47,509 nucleotides of DNA. It comes from Thermodesulfovibrio sp. GTDB lineage: Bacteria; Nitrospirota; Thermodesulfovibrionia; UBA6902. The notes beneath the pieces are model-generated. The model was not told the DNA's origin and searched no databases. It saw only the letters and a program-made list of their open reading frames with translations. The DNA is taken from the NCBI GenBank assembly GCA_026982355.1, contig JALSHG010000096.1, positions 1-47,509 of the forward strand. Reading direction: 5' to 3'. How positions within the stretch are numbered: the first letter of the stretch is position 1; every line of letters begins with the position of its first letter. The position numbers and the translations under genes were made by a program. Positions 1 to 7,690 of this stretch are shown here, piece after piece.

Positions 1-120
1 AGACCTATGAGTTGTTTTAACAACTCTCAGAGTATTGAGAGGATTGTTTATGCTGTACTAAATCACTTAAATGATAAATGGAGAATGACACCCTTAAAAG
101 AATTTACACAGAAATCTTGA
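1..120 (+). pseudogene. C-terminal end of an IS256/mutator-type transposase, cut by the window edge
   Basis: Reading frame 1 is open from the first base to a TGA at 118-120 and gives 39 residues. They contain MSCFNNSQSIERIVYAVL followed by a tail with KWRMTPLKEFTQKS. From knowledge of the family, mutator-type (IS256) transposases end with a Cys-Phe-x-Asn / Ser-x-x-Arg-Ile segment and a Trp-x4-Leu-Lys-x-Phe-Thr-Gln tail, which this matches by eye. The 5' part lies outside the window, so it cannot be told whether the element is intact. The AT-rich region after the stop (121-201) should hold the right end of the insertion sequence if the element is complete, but no terminal repeat can be identified with only one end visible. 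Confidence 0.6.
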
Positions 121-201
121 CATTACCTTTTCTCTCCCGTTATTTGACATCGCATTATCCATTCAATAGAATAAAAATAAGAACCGACAGGAGATTTCAT
201 T

Positions 202-753
202 ATGGCGCCGGCTGTTACGGAAAAGAAAAAACTCACTTACGAAGATTATCTTAAAACCCCAGAGGATGAGAGGTATGAGCTTATAGAAGGAGAACTGGTT
301 ATGACACCGTCGCCTGTCCCAAGACATCAAAGGATTTCGGGAAGACTTGAGTTTGAATTAAGAAAATTTACGACAGAAAATGACCTTGGAGAGGTATTTG
401 ATGCGCCATGTGATGTGTATCTTGATGATGAGAATGTTGTACAGCCTGACATCCTGTTTATCTCAAAAGACAGGTTGAATATCATAGGAGAAAAGAACAT
501 ACAGGGCGCCCCTGACATTGCCATAGAGATAATATCGGAAAGTTCCGCTTACAGGGATTTTGTGCAAAAAAAGAGATTGTATGCAAGGTTCGGTGTAAGG
601 GAATACTGGATAGTAATCCCCGAGGAAGAATCAATACAAATATACATTCTCAAGGACAACGCTTACACTCTTCATAGTACCTCTCGCAAGCACGAAACAC
701 TTGAATCATACACGCTGAAAGAATTGAAGATGGAATTGAAAAACATATTCTGA
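202..753 (+). CDS. Uma2 family protein (DUF820, restriction-endonuclease-like fold)
   Basis: This 183-residue protein starts at an ATG preceded by AGGAGA. It has the Uma2/DUF820 layout: an N-terminal LTYEDYLKTPEDERYELIEGEL segment (E at about 30), a central QPDILFI strand (D about 95), IEIISESS (E about 112) and KKRLYARFGVREYWIV (K about 126). In the family these acidic and Lys residues form a PD-(D/E)xK-like nuclease centre. Such genes are abundant in cyanobacteria and many environmental bacteria, often near mobile DNA, and their role is not known. Here it lies next to a transposase remnant and is more AT-rich than the following genes, which fits horizontal acquisition. The family assignment is firm; the function is not. 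Confidence 0.85.
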   Translation: MAPAVTEKKKLTYEDYLKTPEDERYELIEGELVMTPSPVPRHQRISGRLEFELRKFTTENDLGEVFDAPCDVYLDDENVVQPDILFISKDRLNIIGEKNIQGAPDIAIEIISESSAYRDFVQKKRLYARFGVREYWIVIPEEESIQIYILKDNAYTLHSTSRKHETLESYTLKELKMELKNIF

Positions 754-847
754 ACTTGAACATTCCTGAATTGTTTACCGCTTACCCCCGGCATTTCGAT
801 CATCGTAATGGCCTGCCCCATTTTCCTGCATGCCGTTATGGAATCTG

Positions 848-1300
848 TCAGATTGTTTTGCTTGTCTCATTGGAATAGTCGCTTTCATTCCCTGACGTGT
901 CATAAGCGGTTACTGCAAAATACCATGTTCCCGGGCTGAGGTTTTCAATGGTATAAGAACACTCTGTTTCATCTCCGTTGGTATCACAGGACGGGATACC
1001 AACATCTTTCACTTCTGTATAATTTCCGGATACCGTCCCGTAATAAATCCTGTACCCGGCAAGGTCGGTCAAAGCTGTTCCGTCGGCATTTGTTTTAGGG
1101 GCGGTCCATGTGAGTGTTACCGTGCCCGAAAGAACACTACCGGCGCCGGGATCGGGATCGGAAGCCACGCTGGTACTGGTACCGCCGCTTCCGCCGCCGC
1201 TTCCGCCGCCGCTTCCGCCGCCGCCGCATCCTGCCGTCACTGACATAATCACGACGGCCATCAGCAAGGGTATTATTGATACCTTCCGCAACTTAACCAT
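848..1300 (-). CDS. Predicted lipoprotein with a fibronectin type III-like domain
   Basis: The protein has 150 residues. Residues 1-24 form a signal peptide with a hydrophobic core (VSIIPLLMAVVIMSV) ending in VTAGC, a somewhat atypical lipobox with Cys25 as likely lipidation site. A Gly/Ser-rich linker (about 26-42) follows, encoded by GCCGCC-type repeats. Residues about 45-150 look like one FnIII domain (TVTLTWTAPK, AGYRIYYGT, YTIENLSPGTWYFAVTAYDTSGNESDYSN). Two Cys at about 103 and 112 could form a disulfide outside the cytoplasm. FnIII domains of this kind usually bind carbohydrates or proteins at the cell surface; no partner is indicated here. It is likely monocistronic. Confidence 0.75.
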   Translation of the reverse strand: MVKLRKVSIIPLLMAVVIMSVTAGCGGGGSGGGSGGGSGGTSTSVASDPDPGAGSVLSGTVTLTWTAPKTNADGTALTDLAGYRIYYGTVSGNYTEVKDVGIPSCDTNGDETECSYTIENLSPGTWYFAVTAYDTSGNESDYSNETSKTI

Positions 1301-1647
1301 CCCCTTATATGTTTATGATAACCACAACAGATGTACGGATATGTGATATGAATCACATCACCGGCACTATTCCCAAACAGCCTCCGGCGGCACTTCCCTC
1401 TCGTTGTAACAGTTGAAATGGGTTGTTTGATATAGACAGTTTCTCTGCTGTTGATAGTAACAGGTATTCCAGACGAAAATCAATATCAAACCCTCCGGAG
1501 CTGTTCGGAGGAGTTTTGCGGTATGAAAGTGAAACAAGATACAAAGATACAGGATATTGAAAATCGGAAAACAGGGTTACACGCCGTATGTGCCGGTATT
1601 CACCATCAGGGATAAAAGCCGCAGGGTGATCAGGCTGAAACCTGAGA
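1301..1647. other. Gene-free stretch upstream of the lipoprotein
   Basis: This is 347 bases between the lipoprotein start and the end of the 5-formyl-THF cyclo-ligase gene. It holds short open frames without convincing ribosome binding sites. A small palindrome (CTCCGGAGCTGTTCGGAG) at 1493-1510 may be a hairpin. A plus-strand frame ending at 1683 can be read as a short decayed protein piece (GYTPYVPVFTIRDKSRRV), but no family is recognised. No copy of the dispersed repeat is visible. Confidence 0.4.
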
Positions 1648-2241
1648 TTACGGGACGTGACAGCAAATCTCTCCCTTATCCGTAATAATCATATCCACTT
1701 TCACGTCATGTGGCTCAGCCGGAATTTTTCCGGTGATCTGCTCCTCAAAAGCCAGAGCAAGTGCCGTAATGCGCCTTTTTGCCCTTAACCGTTGTCCGGT
1801 TGTGCCGCCAAGGAGCCTGTCATAGTATCCGCCGCCGTATCCCAGGCGGTTGCATTCCCGATCGAATCCCACACCCGGTACTATTATGAGATCAATATCT
1901 CCGAGGGTGACCTGCCGGTTTTTCTTGATTACCGGCTCGGGGATTCCCATATAGCCCGGTTTGAGTTCTGAAACTTCCTTCACCTCATAAAGCTTCAATT
2001 CCCTGCGTCGGGAATCAACAGCTGGCAGTATAAGCCGTTTACCGAGCCTGATTGTTTCACTCATGCACCCTGTGGTATCCACCTCGGAGCGGAATGATGC
2101 ATATAATAACAGGCTCTTTGCCTTTTTGAAGGCATCCAGTGCAAAGAGCCTTTCCATGATGGCGGCATCCTTCCCGGCTTTCTGTTCCGGCGGAATGGAA
2201 TCCCGCTTTTTCAGCAGCGTTGCTCTGAGAGTCTTCTTCAA
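1648..2241 (-). CDS. 5-formyltetrahydrofolate cyclo-ligase (methenyl-THF synthetase)
   Basis: The protein has 197 residues, the usual size for the family. It converts 5-formyl-THF plus ATP to 5,10-methenyl-THF in the cytosol and so returns the storage folate to the C1 pool. The N-terminus has the conserved basic segment (LRATLLKKRDSIPPEQK). The signature nucleotide/folate-binding loop GYGGGYYDRL is at residues 134-143, after VPGVGFD (121-127). The start is a TTG at 2241 that overlaps the TGA of the upstream cooC gene (2238-2240), with AGAAGG six bases upstream, so the two are translationally coupled. Pairing a folate salvage enzyme with a CODH/ACS maturation ATPase fits an organism with heavy flux through the Wood-Ljungdahl methyl branch. 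Confidence in the function is high. Confidence 0.93.
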   Translation of the reverse strand: MKKTLRATLLKKRDSIPPEQKAGKDAAIMERLFALDAFKKAKSLLLYASFRSEVDTTGCMSETIRLGKRLILPAVDSRRRELKLYEVKEVSELKPGYMGIPEPVIKKNRQVTLGDIDLIIVPGVGFDRECNRLGYGGGYYDRLLGGTTGQRLRAKRRITALALAFEEQITGKIPAEPHDVKVDMIITDKGEICCHVP

Positions 2242-3011
2242 ACGGCCTTCTCTAAGTTTTTTCTGATTTTCAGAGCTTCCTCAAGGAGTTGGGGGGAAGC
2301 TTTATATGAAGGTATACCCCGGATATCGGATTCCATGACGGCATCGTCAAAGCCTATCGCCCCGAGGTATTCGATATCCCTGAGGCTGTCTTTGATAAAT
2401 GCAAGGTCCTCATCATTCCTGACCTTGTTGGCAATGACACAGACCCTTTTTACGCCGAGCCCTTTTGCAAGATTCTTTACAGCCTTCGCCGTCTGGATGC
2501 TTCTCAGCCCTGGCTCGACCACAACCATGAATGCGTCAACACCCCCGGCCGTCCCTCTTGTAAGGTGTTCGATTCCGGCCTCCATGTCTGCAATCACGAC
2601 CTCGCCTCTCTCTATCACCAGATGCCTCAGAAGCCGCCTGAGCAGCGCGTGTTCCGGGCAGAAACAGCCTGAGGCGGCGGGTTTTGATTTGCCCATTACG
2701 AGCAGGATGATATTGCCGGATTTATAGCCGAATCCTTCGGGTATATCGTCCACTGTGGGGTTAAGCCTGAATATGCCGCCGCTGCTGCCCGGTTTTGCGC
2801 CTGTTCTTTCTTCGATCAGCTCCGTAATTTCGGCTACAGGTTGTATCTTTTTTATTTCATCTTTTGAAATACCCAAGGCTGACGCAAGATTTGCATCAGG
2901 GTCGGCATCAACGGCTATGACTTTTCTGCCCTCTGACGCATATATATGAGCCAGGAGGGCGGAAATCGTGGTCTTCCCGACACCGCCTTTGCCTGTGATT
3001 GCGATTTTCAT
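2238..3011 (-). CDS. cooC: CooC-type carbon monoxide dehydrogenase maturation ATPase
   Basis: The protein has 257 residues and belongs to the MinD/SIMIBI ATPases. The deviant P-loop GKGGVGKTT is at residues 7-15, and VDADPDANLASALG (34-47) is typical of CooC. The metal-binding CxC motif appears as GCFC (Cys116, Cys118). The family binds nickel through this motif as a dimer and helps insert Ni into the C-cluster of CODH (or works as AcsF for ACS). Start ATG 3011 has only a weak, distant AGGTG upstream. The R end of repeat copy E1 lies 18 bases upstream. The gene is followed, with overlap, by 5-formyl-THF cyclo-ligase. A second CooC homologue is at 32303-33070. Confidence 0.9.
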   Translation of the reverse strand: MKIAITGKGGVGKTTISALLAHIYASEGRKVIAVDADPDANLASALGISKDEIKKIQPVAEITELIEERTGAKPGSSGGIFRLNPTVDDIPEGFGYKSGNIILLVMGKSKPAASGCFCPEHALLRRLLRHLVIERGEVVIADMEAGIEHLTRGTAGGVDAFMVVVEPGLRSIQTAKAVKNLAKGLGVKRVCVIANKVRNDEDLAFIKDSLRDIEYLGAIGFDDAVMESDIRGIPSYKASPQLLEEALKIRKNLEKAV

Positions 3012-3029
3012 TAATCAACCGTACACCTG

Positions 3030-3103
3030 TTAACCTTACGGTTGCATAAAATGCCGCCGGCGGAGCAGACTCCTCTGCACGTTTATGCAACATTAAGGTT
3101 TAA
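3030..3103 (-). repeat. Dispersed repeat copy E1 (short form), R end facing cooC
   Basis: On the minus strand the copy begins with TTAAACCTTAATGTTGCATA and ends with TTTATGCAACCGTAAGG then TTAA, so both terminal arms are complete. Between them is a small GC-rich imperfect palindrome (GCAGAGGAGTCTGC then CCGCCGGCGG). The R end is 18 bases before the cooC start at 3011, codirectional with that gene. Confidence 0.9.
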
Positions 3104-3205
3104 CATAGTAGCACCTGAAGATGAATTTTGTCAAAATCCGGTATCTCAGCCGGCATCATGGGTGCATTTCCTTGTCAAACTTGAGATTTTTGCCGGAATT
3201 TACGA

Positions 3206-3211
3206 TATAAT
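3206..3211 (+). promoter_or_regulatory. Likely -10 box (TATAAT) immediately before the diguanylate cyclase
   Basis: A perfect TATAAT occurs at 3206-3211. The best -35-like match is TTGAGA at 3181-3186, but the 19-base spacer is long. Transcription would begin around 3217-3219, only a few bases before the ATG at 3224, so the mRNA would be nearly leaderless. There is no Shine-Dalgarno sequence before that ATG, which supports this reading. Confidence 0.5.
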
Positions 3212-3223
3212 AAGCAATACGTC

Positions 3224-4876
3224 ATGACATACTCTGAATCAAAGGAAAAACCGGCAGGGAAAGCCAGAGACTTTAATCTGCGACGCTACTTCTCTGTTTT
3301 CAGCATCGGGATAATCCTGGTTTCAACGCTTCTGCTGAGTTATGTGGCCTACCTGTATCAGAAACAGGCTCTCATTGATTACTCCGTGTCAACAGTCGAG
3401 GTCGTGGCAAAGCGGTTTGAAAGCCGGATATACGACGATTTTATCGCCCCGGGCCTGAAGACCTACGGATATCTGTATATCGGGGAACACTCCGAGCAAC
3501 GCGAAAAGCTGGACGTAATCGCAGAGGCATTCCTGTCGGATCACAGCGATCTGCTGAAATTAAGAATTTTCGATCTGAGCGGAAGCATTGTGTATTCCAC
3601 CGAGCGCGAGGATATCGGGGTTGTGAAGACCTCGGAGGAGCTGATGTCCGCCTTATACGGCAGGACGGCTTCAAAACTGACGAAATTCAGGGTGCCCGCA
3701 AAAGAAACTTCGCAGGATAATAAAGACTCCACCGATATCGACGTGCTGGAGATATATGTCCCGATATACGGGGAACCCGGCAACTCATCCCAGGGCAACA
3801 TTATCGGCGCCTTTGAGGTTTACAAGGATATGACCTCGCTTTTCAGCCTGATGAAGAAGGAAATATACAAGATTCCCCTGATGTTGATATTCGCCATGAG
3901 CGTGCTCTTTACTTTTCTGCAGTTTGTCGTTAAAAAGGCCGACAGTATACTGAACAAGCAGAATATGGAGATAGAAAGGCACAACAAGGAACTCGAGGAA
4001 GCCCAGAAGAGGATAAAACACAGCATAGAACAGGTTATAGAGCACGGCAGTTTCCATGTCAGGGTTCAGGGCACGAACCTTATGAAATGCTGGGAGTTCA
4101 AAAACTGCAAGCAGACCGACTGTCCGAGTTATAAATCGCCGGACCTCAGGTGCTGGCAGATTGCCGGTACATTCTCCCGCGGGGGGGTGAAGGGACGCTG
4201 TGCCAAGGAATACGGGGACTGCAGGAAATGCGATGTATACCAGTACGCATTCAAGGACAGGATCAACCAGATAGGCGAGAGCTTCAACAACATGATGGCC
4301 CTTCTCGAGAGCAAGCACAAGGAACTGGGGTGCCTGAACGAGAAGCTTAACAGGCTCGTGGATATCGACCCCCTCACACAGATAGGCAACAGGCGCAGCT
4401 TTCAGAAGAGGATAGAGAATGTGCACCTGCTCTCCGTCAGGCATGAGCGCCCGTACAGCCTGATCCTCTGTGATGTTGACAATTTCAAGCTCTACAATGA
4501 CAACTACGGCCACCAGAAAGGAGACTATATACTCGTTTCAGTCGCCAATACCATAAATACCACGCTGAGAAAAACGGACGAGATATTCCGCTGGGGCGGT
4601 GAAGAGTTTGTCATAATCCTGCCCGAGCTGAACCTTTCGGACGCATTGAAGGTCGCAGAGACCCTCAGGGCCGCAGTGGAATCGCTCGGCCTCGAGCACA
4701 AGGCCTCGCCGTACAAGATCCTCACCATCAGTCTGGGAGTGGCATGCAACATCGCCGAAAATGTCAAATACATTTCATGGGAGAGCATCCTGAAACAGGC
4801 GGATGACGAGCTTTACAAGGCAAAATCAGCAGGCAGAAACTGTGTGTATCCGCCGATACTCAAGCCGACCGCGTAA
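3224..4876 (+). CDS. Membrane-bound diguanylate cyclase with an extracytoplasmic sensor and a cysteine-rich linker
   Basis: The protein has 550 residues. TM1 (about 22-46) and TM2 (about 215-236) flank an extracytoplasmic sensor of about 165 residues. A coiled segment (240-275) leads to a cysteine-rich module (Cys 289, 295, 300, 310, 326, 333, 336; CWEF...RCW) resembling the two-CW type domain seen in other signalling proteins. The GGDEF domain (about 378-545) has an intact GGEEF active site (458-462) and an RKTD I-site (449-452), so it should make c-di-GMP and be product-inhibited. The start lacks a Shine-Dalgarno sequence. A PilZ effector (15190-15519) is in the same window. The cysteine module could bind metal or sense redox state; that is inference. 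Confidence 0.92.
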   Translation: MTYSESKEKPAGKARDFNLRRYFSVFSIGIILVSTLLLSYVAYLYQKQALIDYSVSTVEVVAKRFESRIYDDFIAPGLKTYGYLYIGEHSEQREKLDVIAEAFLSDHSDLLKLRIFDLSGSIVYSTEREDIGVVKTSEELMSALYGRTASKLTKFRVPAKETSQDNKDSTDIDVLEIYVPIYGEPGNSSQGNIIGAFEVYKDMTSLFSLMKKEIYKIPLMLIFAMSVLFTFLQFVVKKADSILNKQNMEIERHNKELEEAQKRIKHSIEQVIEHGSFHVRVQGTNLMKCWEFKNCKQTDCPSYKSPDLRCWQIAGTFSRGGVKGRCAKEYGDCRKCDVYQYAFKDRINQIGESFNNMMALLESKHKELGCLNEKLNRLVDIDPLTQIGNRRSFQKRIENVHLLSVRHERPYSLILCDVDNFKLYNDNYGHQKGDYILVSVANTINTTLRKTDEIFRWGGEEFVIILPELNLSDALKVAETLRAAVESLGLEHKASPYKILTISLGVACNIAENVKYISWESILKQADDELYKAKSAGRNCVYPPILKPTA

Positions 4877-4884
4877 CCCCCGGT

Positions 4885-5712
4885 TTATCGTTTCATCCCG
4901 GACAGCAGGGCCTCGCGCATTACATCAACCGGTGGCTTTACCCCCGTCCACAGTTCAAACGCCAGAACACCCTGCCATAAAAGCATCCCCAGACCGTCTA
5001 CTGTCTTTGCCCCCCTTTTTTCTGCTTCCTGCAGGAGTCTTGTTTTCCTGTAGATGAAATCGCATACGGTCATATCCGGCGTTATTAAATCCGGATTTAA
5101 GGGCAGTGGGTCGTCCGGTGCAAGGCCGAGCGGGGTGGCGTTGATGATGATGTCGGAACCGCTGCTGTCTTCCACATTGCCCGGCAGGGAGATGTTGTTG
5201 CGGATCTTCCGGAGGTCCGCCGCCAGTTTTTCGGCCTTGGAAATGTCCGTGTCGTATAAAGAAAGCTTTGATGCCTTTTCACTTAAATAATAGGCAACGG
5301 CTCTTGAGGCGCCCCCGGCTCCGATTATGAAAATATTTTTTTTATCTATGGATATCCCCTCTTCCGAGAGGGAGTTTATAAACCCCCTTCCGTCCGTATT
5401 GTATCCTGTCAGGCGTCCCCTGGAGTTTACTATGGTATTAACCGCGCCTATAAATGAAGCTTCGCTGTCGATTTCATCGAGCAAAGGCATGACCTTTTCC
5501 TTGTGGGGGATCGTGGTGTTCACGCCGAGCAGGTTGAGGCAGCGGACGGCCCTGACAGCGCCCGGCAGGTCTTCAGGCGACACCCTGAAGGGGACGTAAC
5601 AGATATCAAGTCCCAGTGCATTAAATGCCGCATTGTGCATCAGGGGGGACAGTGTGTGTTCGATCGGGTATCCGAAAATACCTGTTATTTCAGTCTTGCC
5701 GGTTATATTCAT
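4885..5712 (-). CDS. aroE: Shikimate dehydrogenase
   Basis: The protein has 275 residues, the normal length. It reduces 3-dehydroshikimate to shikimate with NADPH in aromatic amino acid synthesis. Visible motifs are the substrate-binding GYPIEHTLSP (14-23), NTTIPHKEK with catalytic Lys71, NTDGRG with Asp107, and the Rossmann loop GAGGASRA (131-138). Start ATG 5712 has a strong AAAGGAG just upstream, which lies inside the 3' end of the preceding DUF512 gene (overlap 5690-5712), so the two are cotranscribed. It converges with the diguanylate cyclase gene, with only eight bases between the stop codons. Confidence 0.95.
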   Translation of the reverse strand: MNITGKTEITGIFGYPIEHTLSPLMHNAAFNALGLDICYVPFRVSPEDLPGAVRAVRCLNLLGVNTTIPHKEKVMPLLDEIDSEASFIGAVNTIVNSRGRLTGYNTDGRGFINSLSEEGISIDKKNIFIIGAGGASRAVAYYLSEKASKLSLYDTDISKAEKLAADLRKIRNNISLPGNVEDSSGSDIIINATPLGLAPDDPLPLNPDLITPDMTVCDFIYRKTRLLQEAEKRGAKTVDGLGMLLWQGVLAFELWTGVKPPVDVMREALLSGMKR

Positions 5713-6982
5713 TTTTTATCTCCTTTAATAATCCCTCGGGTGTGGGTTCTATGACCCTGACATCCATGCCGAGGCTTTCCTGCATGTCCTTCAGCGTGAC
5801 ATTGTCCAGGAAGACGTCGGTTCCGTCCCTGAGGGCGACGCTCGGCACCAGCAGGCGGTCGGCCCTGGTTTTCCCCACGATCGCCTTCAGTATGTCCTTG
5901 CCGGTAAGGAGCCCCGCTACAGTTACGGACGGCCCGAAGAATCTGTTTTCCACCTTGAACACATCCAGACTGAGCCCGTCTATCGCCCTTAATTTTTCCG
6001 CAAATTCCTCAAGATAGGGCATGAACGCGGTGCCCGTAAAAACGGCGATTTTTCCGGGCTTGATCTTTTTGGGAAGTTTGAGTTTTCTGGAGGAGTTCAG
6101 AAATGCAGGTATCAGGCCCACCCCGTTTTCCATCTGCGGCATGTCTCCGTAGTCTTTAAATGGAGGGAAGGGCGCTTCCGCTTTCAGGTAAAATTCATCG
6201 GCAAGATGCACTACGGGGTCTCCGTGGCGCCTCTTGAACCTTCGCCTGAATGCTTTGACGGTCTCAACGACTTTCACCGCATCATCCTTTCCAAACGGTT
6301 TGACATGTGATTTCCTGTATTTCGAAAGACCGACGGGCACGACCGCTATAGATGCCACATAGGGGTAGAATCTGCGGAGGTCTTTTATGGTTCTGGAAAG
6401 CTCCTCTCCGTCATTCACACCGGGACAGAGGACTATCTGGGCATGGATCCTTATTTTATGTGATACGAGAAACTCCAGCTCCTTGAGGATATCGCCGGCC
6501 TTCGGATTGCCGAGCATTTTCCTTCTCAGGTCGTTATTCGTCGTATGCACCGATATATAAAGGGGGCTCAGTTTCTGCTCCGCGATGCGCTTTTTTTCCT
6601 TTGCCGAGATGTTTGTCAACGTTATGAAGTTGCCGTAAAGAAAGGACATGCGGTAGTCGTCGTCCTTCATGTACAGCGTTTTTCTCAGGCCCTTCGGCAA
6701 CTGGTTTACAAAGCAGAAAGAGCACTTGTTCCTGCAAGACCTTGTCCTGAACGGCTTCAGCTCGAAACCGATATCGGACGCTTCCCGCTTCTTTATCCTG
6801 TAGGAATGTGTCTCTCCGCCGCGCCGTACCTCAAGGTTGATTATGCTGTCGCTGGAGTAGTACATGTAATCTATGATGTCTTTGACGGGATGACCGTTGA
6901 TGCTCAGGAGGATGTCACCCTTCCGCAGGCCGATTTCCTCGGCGATACTGCCCTCGGAAATATGGTTTATTACAGCTTGCAC
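5690..6982 (-). CDS. PDZ / radical-SAM-like DUF512 protein
   Basis: The protein has 430 residues. Residues 1-66 form a PDZ-like domain (EGSIAEEIGLRKGDILLSING). Next is a radical-SAM type cluster motif C-x3-C-x2-C (Cys83, 87, 90), followed by NQLPKGLRKTLYMKDDDYRMSF and a long DUF512 C-terminal domain. The family is widespread in anaerobes and Firmicutes, with no proven reaction. It may act on a protein or lipid substrate docked by the PDZ domain (inference). The GTG start at 6982 follows the pgsA stop by three bases; a run of G residues at the pgsA end (complement of 6991-6998) is the only Shine-Dalgarno candidate. The operon order is pgsA, DUF512, aroE. Confidence 0.88.
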   Translation of the reverse strand: MQAVINHISEGSIAEEIGLRKGDILLSINGHPVKDIIDYMYYSSDSIINLEVRRGGETHSYRIKKREASDIGFELKPFRTRSCRNKCSFCFVNQLPKGLRKTLYMKDDDYRMSFLYGNFITLTNISAKEKKRIAEQKLSPLYISVHTTNNDLRRKMLGNPKAGDILKELEFLVSHKIRIHAQIVLCPGVNDGEELSRTIKDLRRFYPYVASIAVVPVGLSKYRKSHVKPFGKDDAVKVVETVKAFRRRFKRRHGDPVVHLADEFYLKAEAPFPPFKDYGDMPQMENGVGLIPAFLNSSRKLKLPKKIKPGKIAVFTGTAFMPYLEEFAEKLRAIDGLSLDVFKVENRFFGPSVTVAGLLTGKDILKAIVGKTRADRLLVPSVALRDGTDVFLDNVTLKDMQESLGMDVRVIEPTPEGLLKEIKNEYNRQD

Positions 6983-6985
6983 CGA

Positions 6986-7546
6986 TTAATCCCCCCCCGA
7001 TTGTTTTGCATTCTCAGCGCCGGCTGTTTTCAGCCCGCTGTAAACATAACCGAGCCCCGACAGCGCGGTCAGCACGGCGACTCCAAGAAACAGAAACTCC
7101 GGCACCCTTGTTTCTTCATCCATATTGCGGGCAAGCAGGACCAGCCCTAAAAGGATGAACTGGCAGGCGCTTGTAACCTTCCCCAGCAGACTCGGCTCGA
7201 TTTTCAGATTGCGGGTGACAAGATAAAGTATAATACAGCCTGTAACGACAATCAAATCCTTGCTGATAACGATGATCGTAAGCCATTTGGGAATCAGTCC
7301 AAGGATGCTCATCACGACAAACGAGGTTATCAGGAAAAATTTGTCAGCAACAGGATCGAGTATCCTGCCGAAGTATGTTATCTGCCTTTTAATCCTCGCA
7401 ACAAGCCCGTCGAGAAAATCCGTAACAGAGGCTGCGATGAAAAGCAGCAGGGCATACCGATACTCTTCATAAATAAGAGTAGCTGCAAAGAACGGCAGGA
7501 GCAATATCCTTGCAAGGGTCAACAAGTTGGGAAGATTTCCAACCAT
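6986..7546 (-). CDS. pgsA: CDP-diacylglycerol-glycerol-3-phosphate 3-phosphatidyltransferase
   Basis: A start at ATG 7546 gives 186 residues beginning MVGNLPNLLTLARI, the family's normal N-terminus; a TTG at 7573 would add nine residues and is less likely. It makes phosphatidylglycerol phosphate in the inner membrane. The CDP-alcohol phosphotransferase signature D-x2-DG-x2-AR-x8-G-x3-D-x3-D is complete (Asp43, Asp46, Asp64, Asp68 bind Mg). About four to five hydrophobic segments are present. The gene ends in an eight-G tract (six C-terminal bases shared with the next gene's leader), which could slip. It is the first gene of the pgsA-DUF512-aroE group. Confidence 0.93.
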   Translation of the reverse strand: MVGNLPNLLTLARILLLPFFAATLIYEEYRYALLLFIAASVTDFLDGLVARIKRQITYFGRILDPVADKFFLITSFVVMSILGLIPKWLTIIVISKDLIVVTGCIILYLVTRNLKIEPSLLGKVTSACQFILLGLVLLARNMDEETRVPEFLFLGVAVLTALSGLGYVYSGLKTAGAENAKQSGGD

Positions 7547-7641
7547 AAAGAGAACCGTTCCATCAAATATCAAAGCAAAAAAATTTTTAAATTAACATGT
7601 TACAAATTAATTATTAATCAACAACATTAAGAAAATCAACA

Positions 7642-7674
7642 GCCCCTGCTACTGCATTCGGCAATAACAGGGGC
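7642..7674 (-). terminator. Rho-independent-like terminator after fhs
   Basis: On the minus strand a 14 bp stem is formed by GCCCCTGTTATTGC and GCAGTAGCAGGGGC (two G-U pairs) around the loop CGAAT. It is followed by TGTTGATTTTCTT, a T-rich but interrupted tail. It lies 16 bases after the fhs stop codon. Confidence 0.7.
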
Positions 7675-7690
7675 CGCCGGAAGTTCAATC

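Noticed and set aside
1523-1691. Possible small decayed plus-strand gene (GYTPYVPVFTIRDKSRRV)
   Set aside because: The frame is short, has no convincing start, and overlaps the 3' end of the cyclo-ligase gene; no family is recognised.
3785-4513. Long antisense frames such as this 242-codon one, 8585-9376 (263 codons) and 44562-45524 (320 codons)
   Set aside because: They lie fully opposite well-identified genes (diguanylate cyclase, fhs, glycerate kinase) and look like composition shadows without domains.
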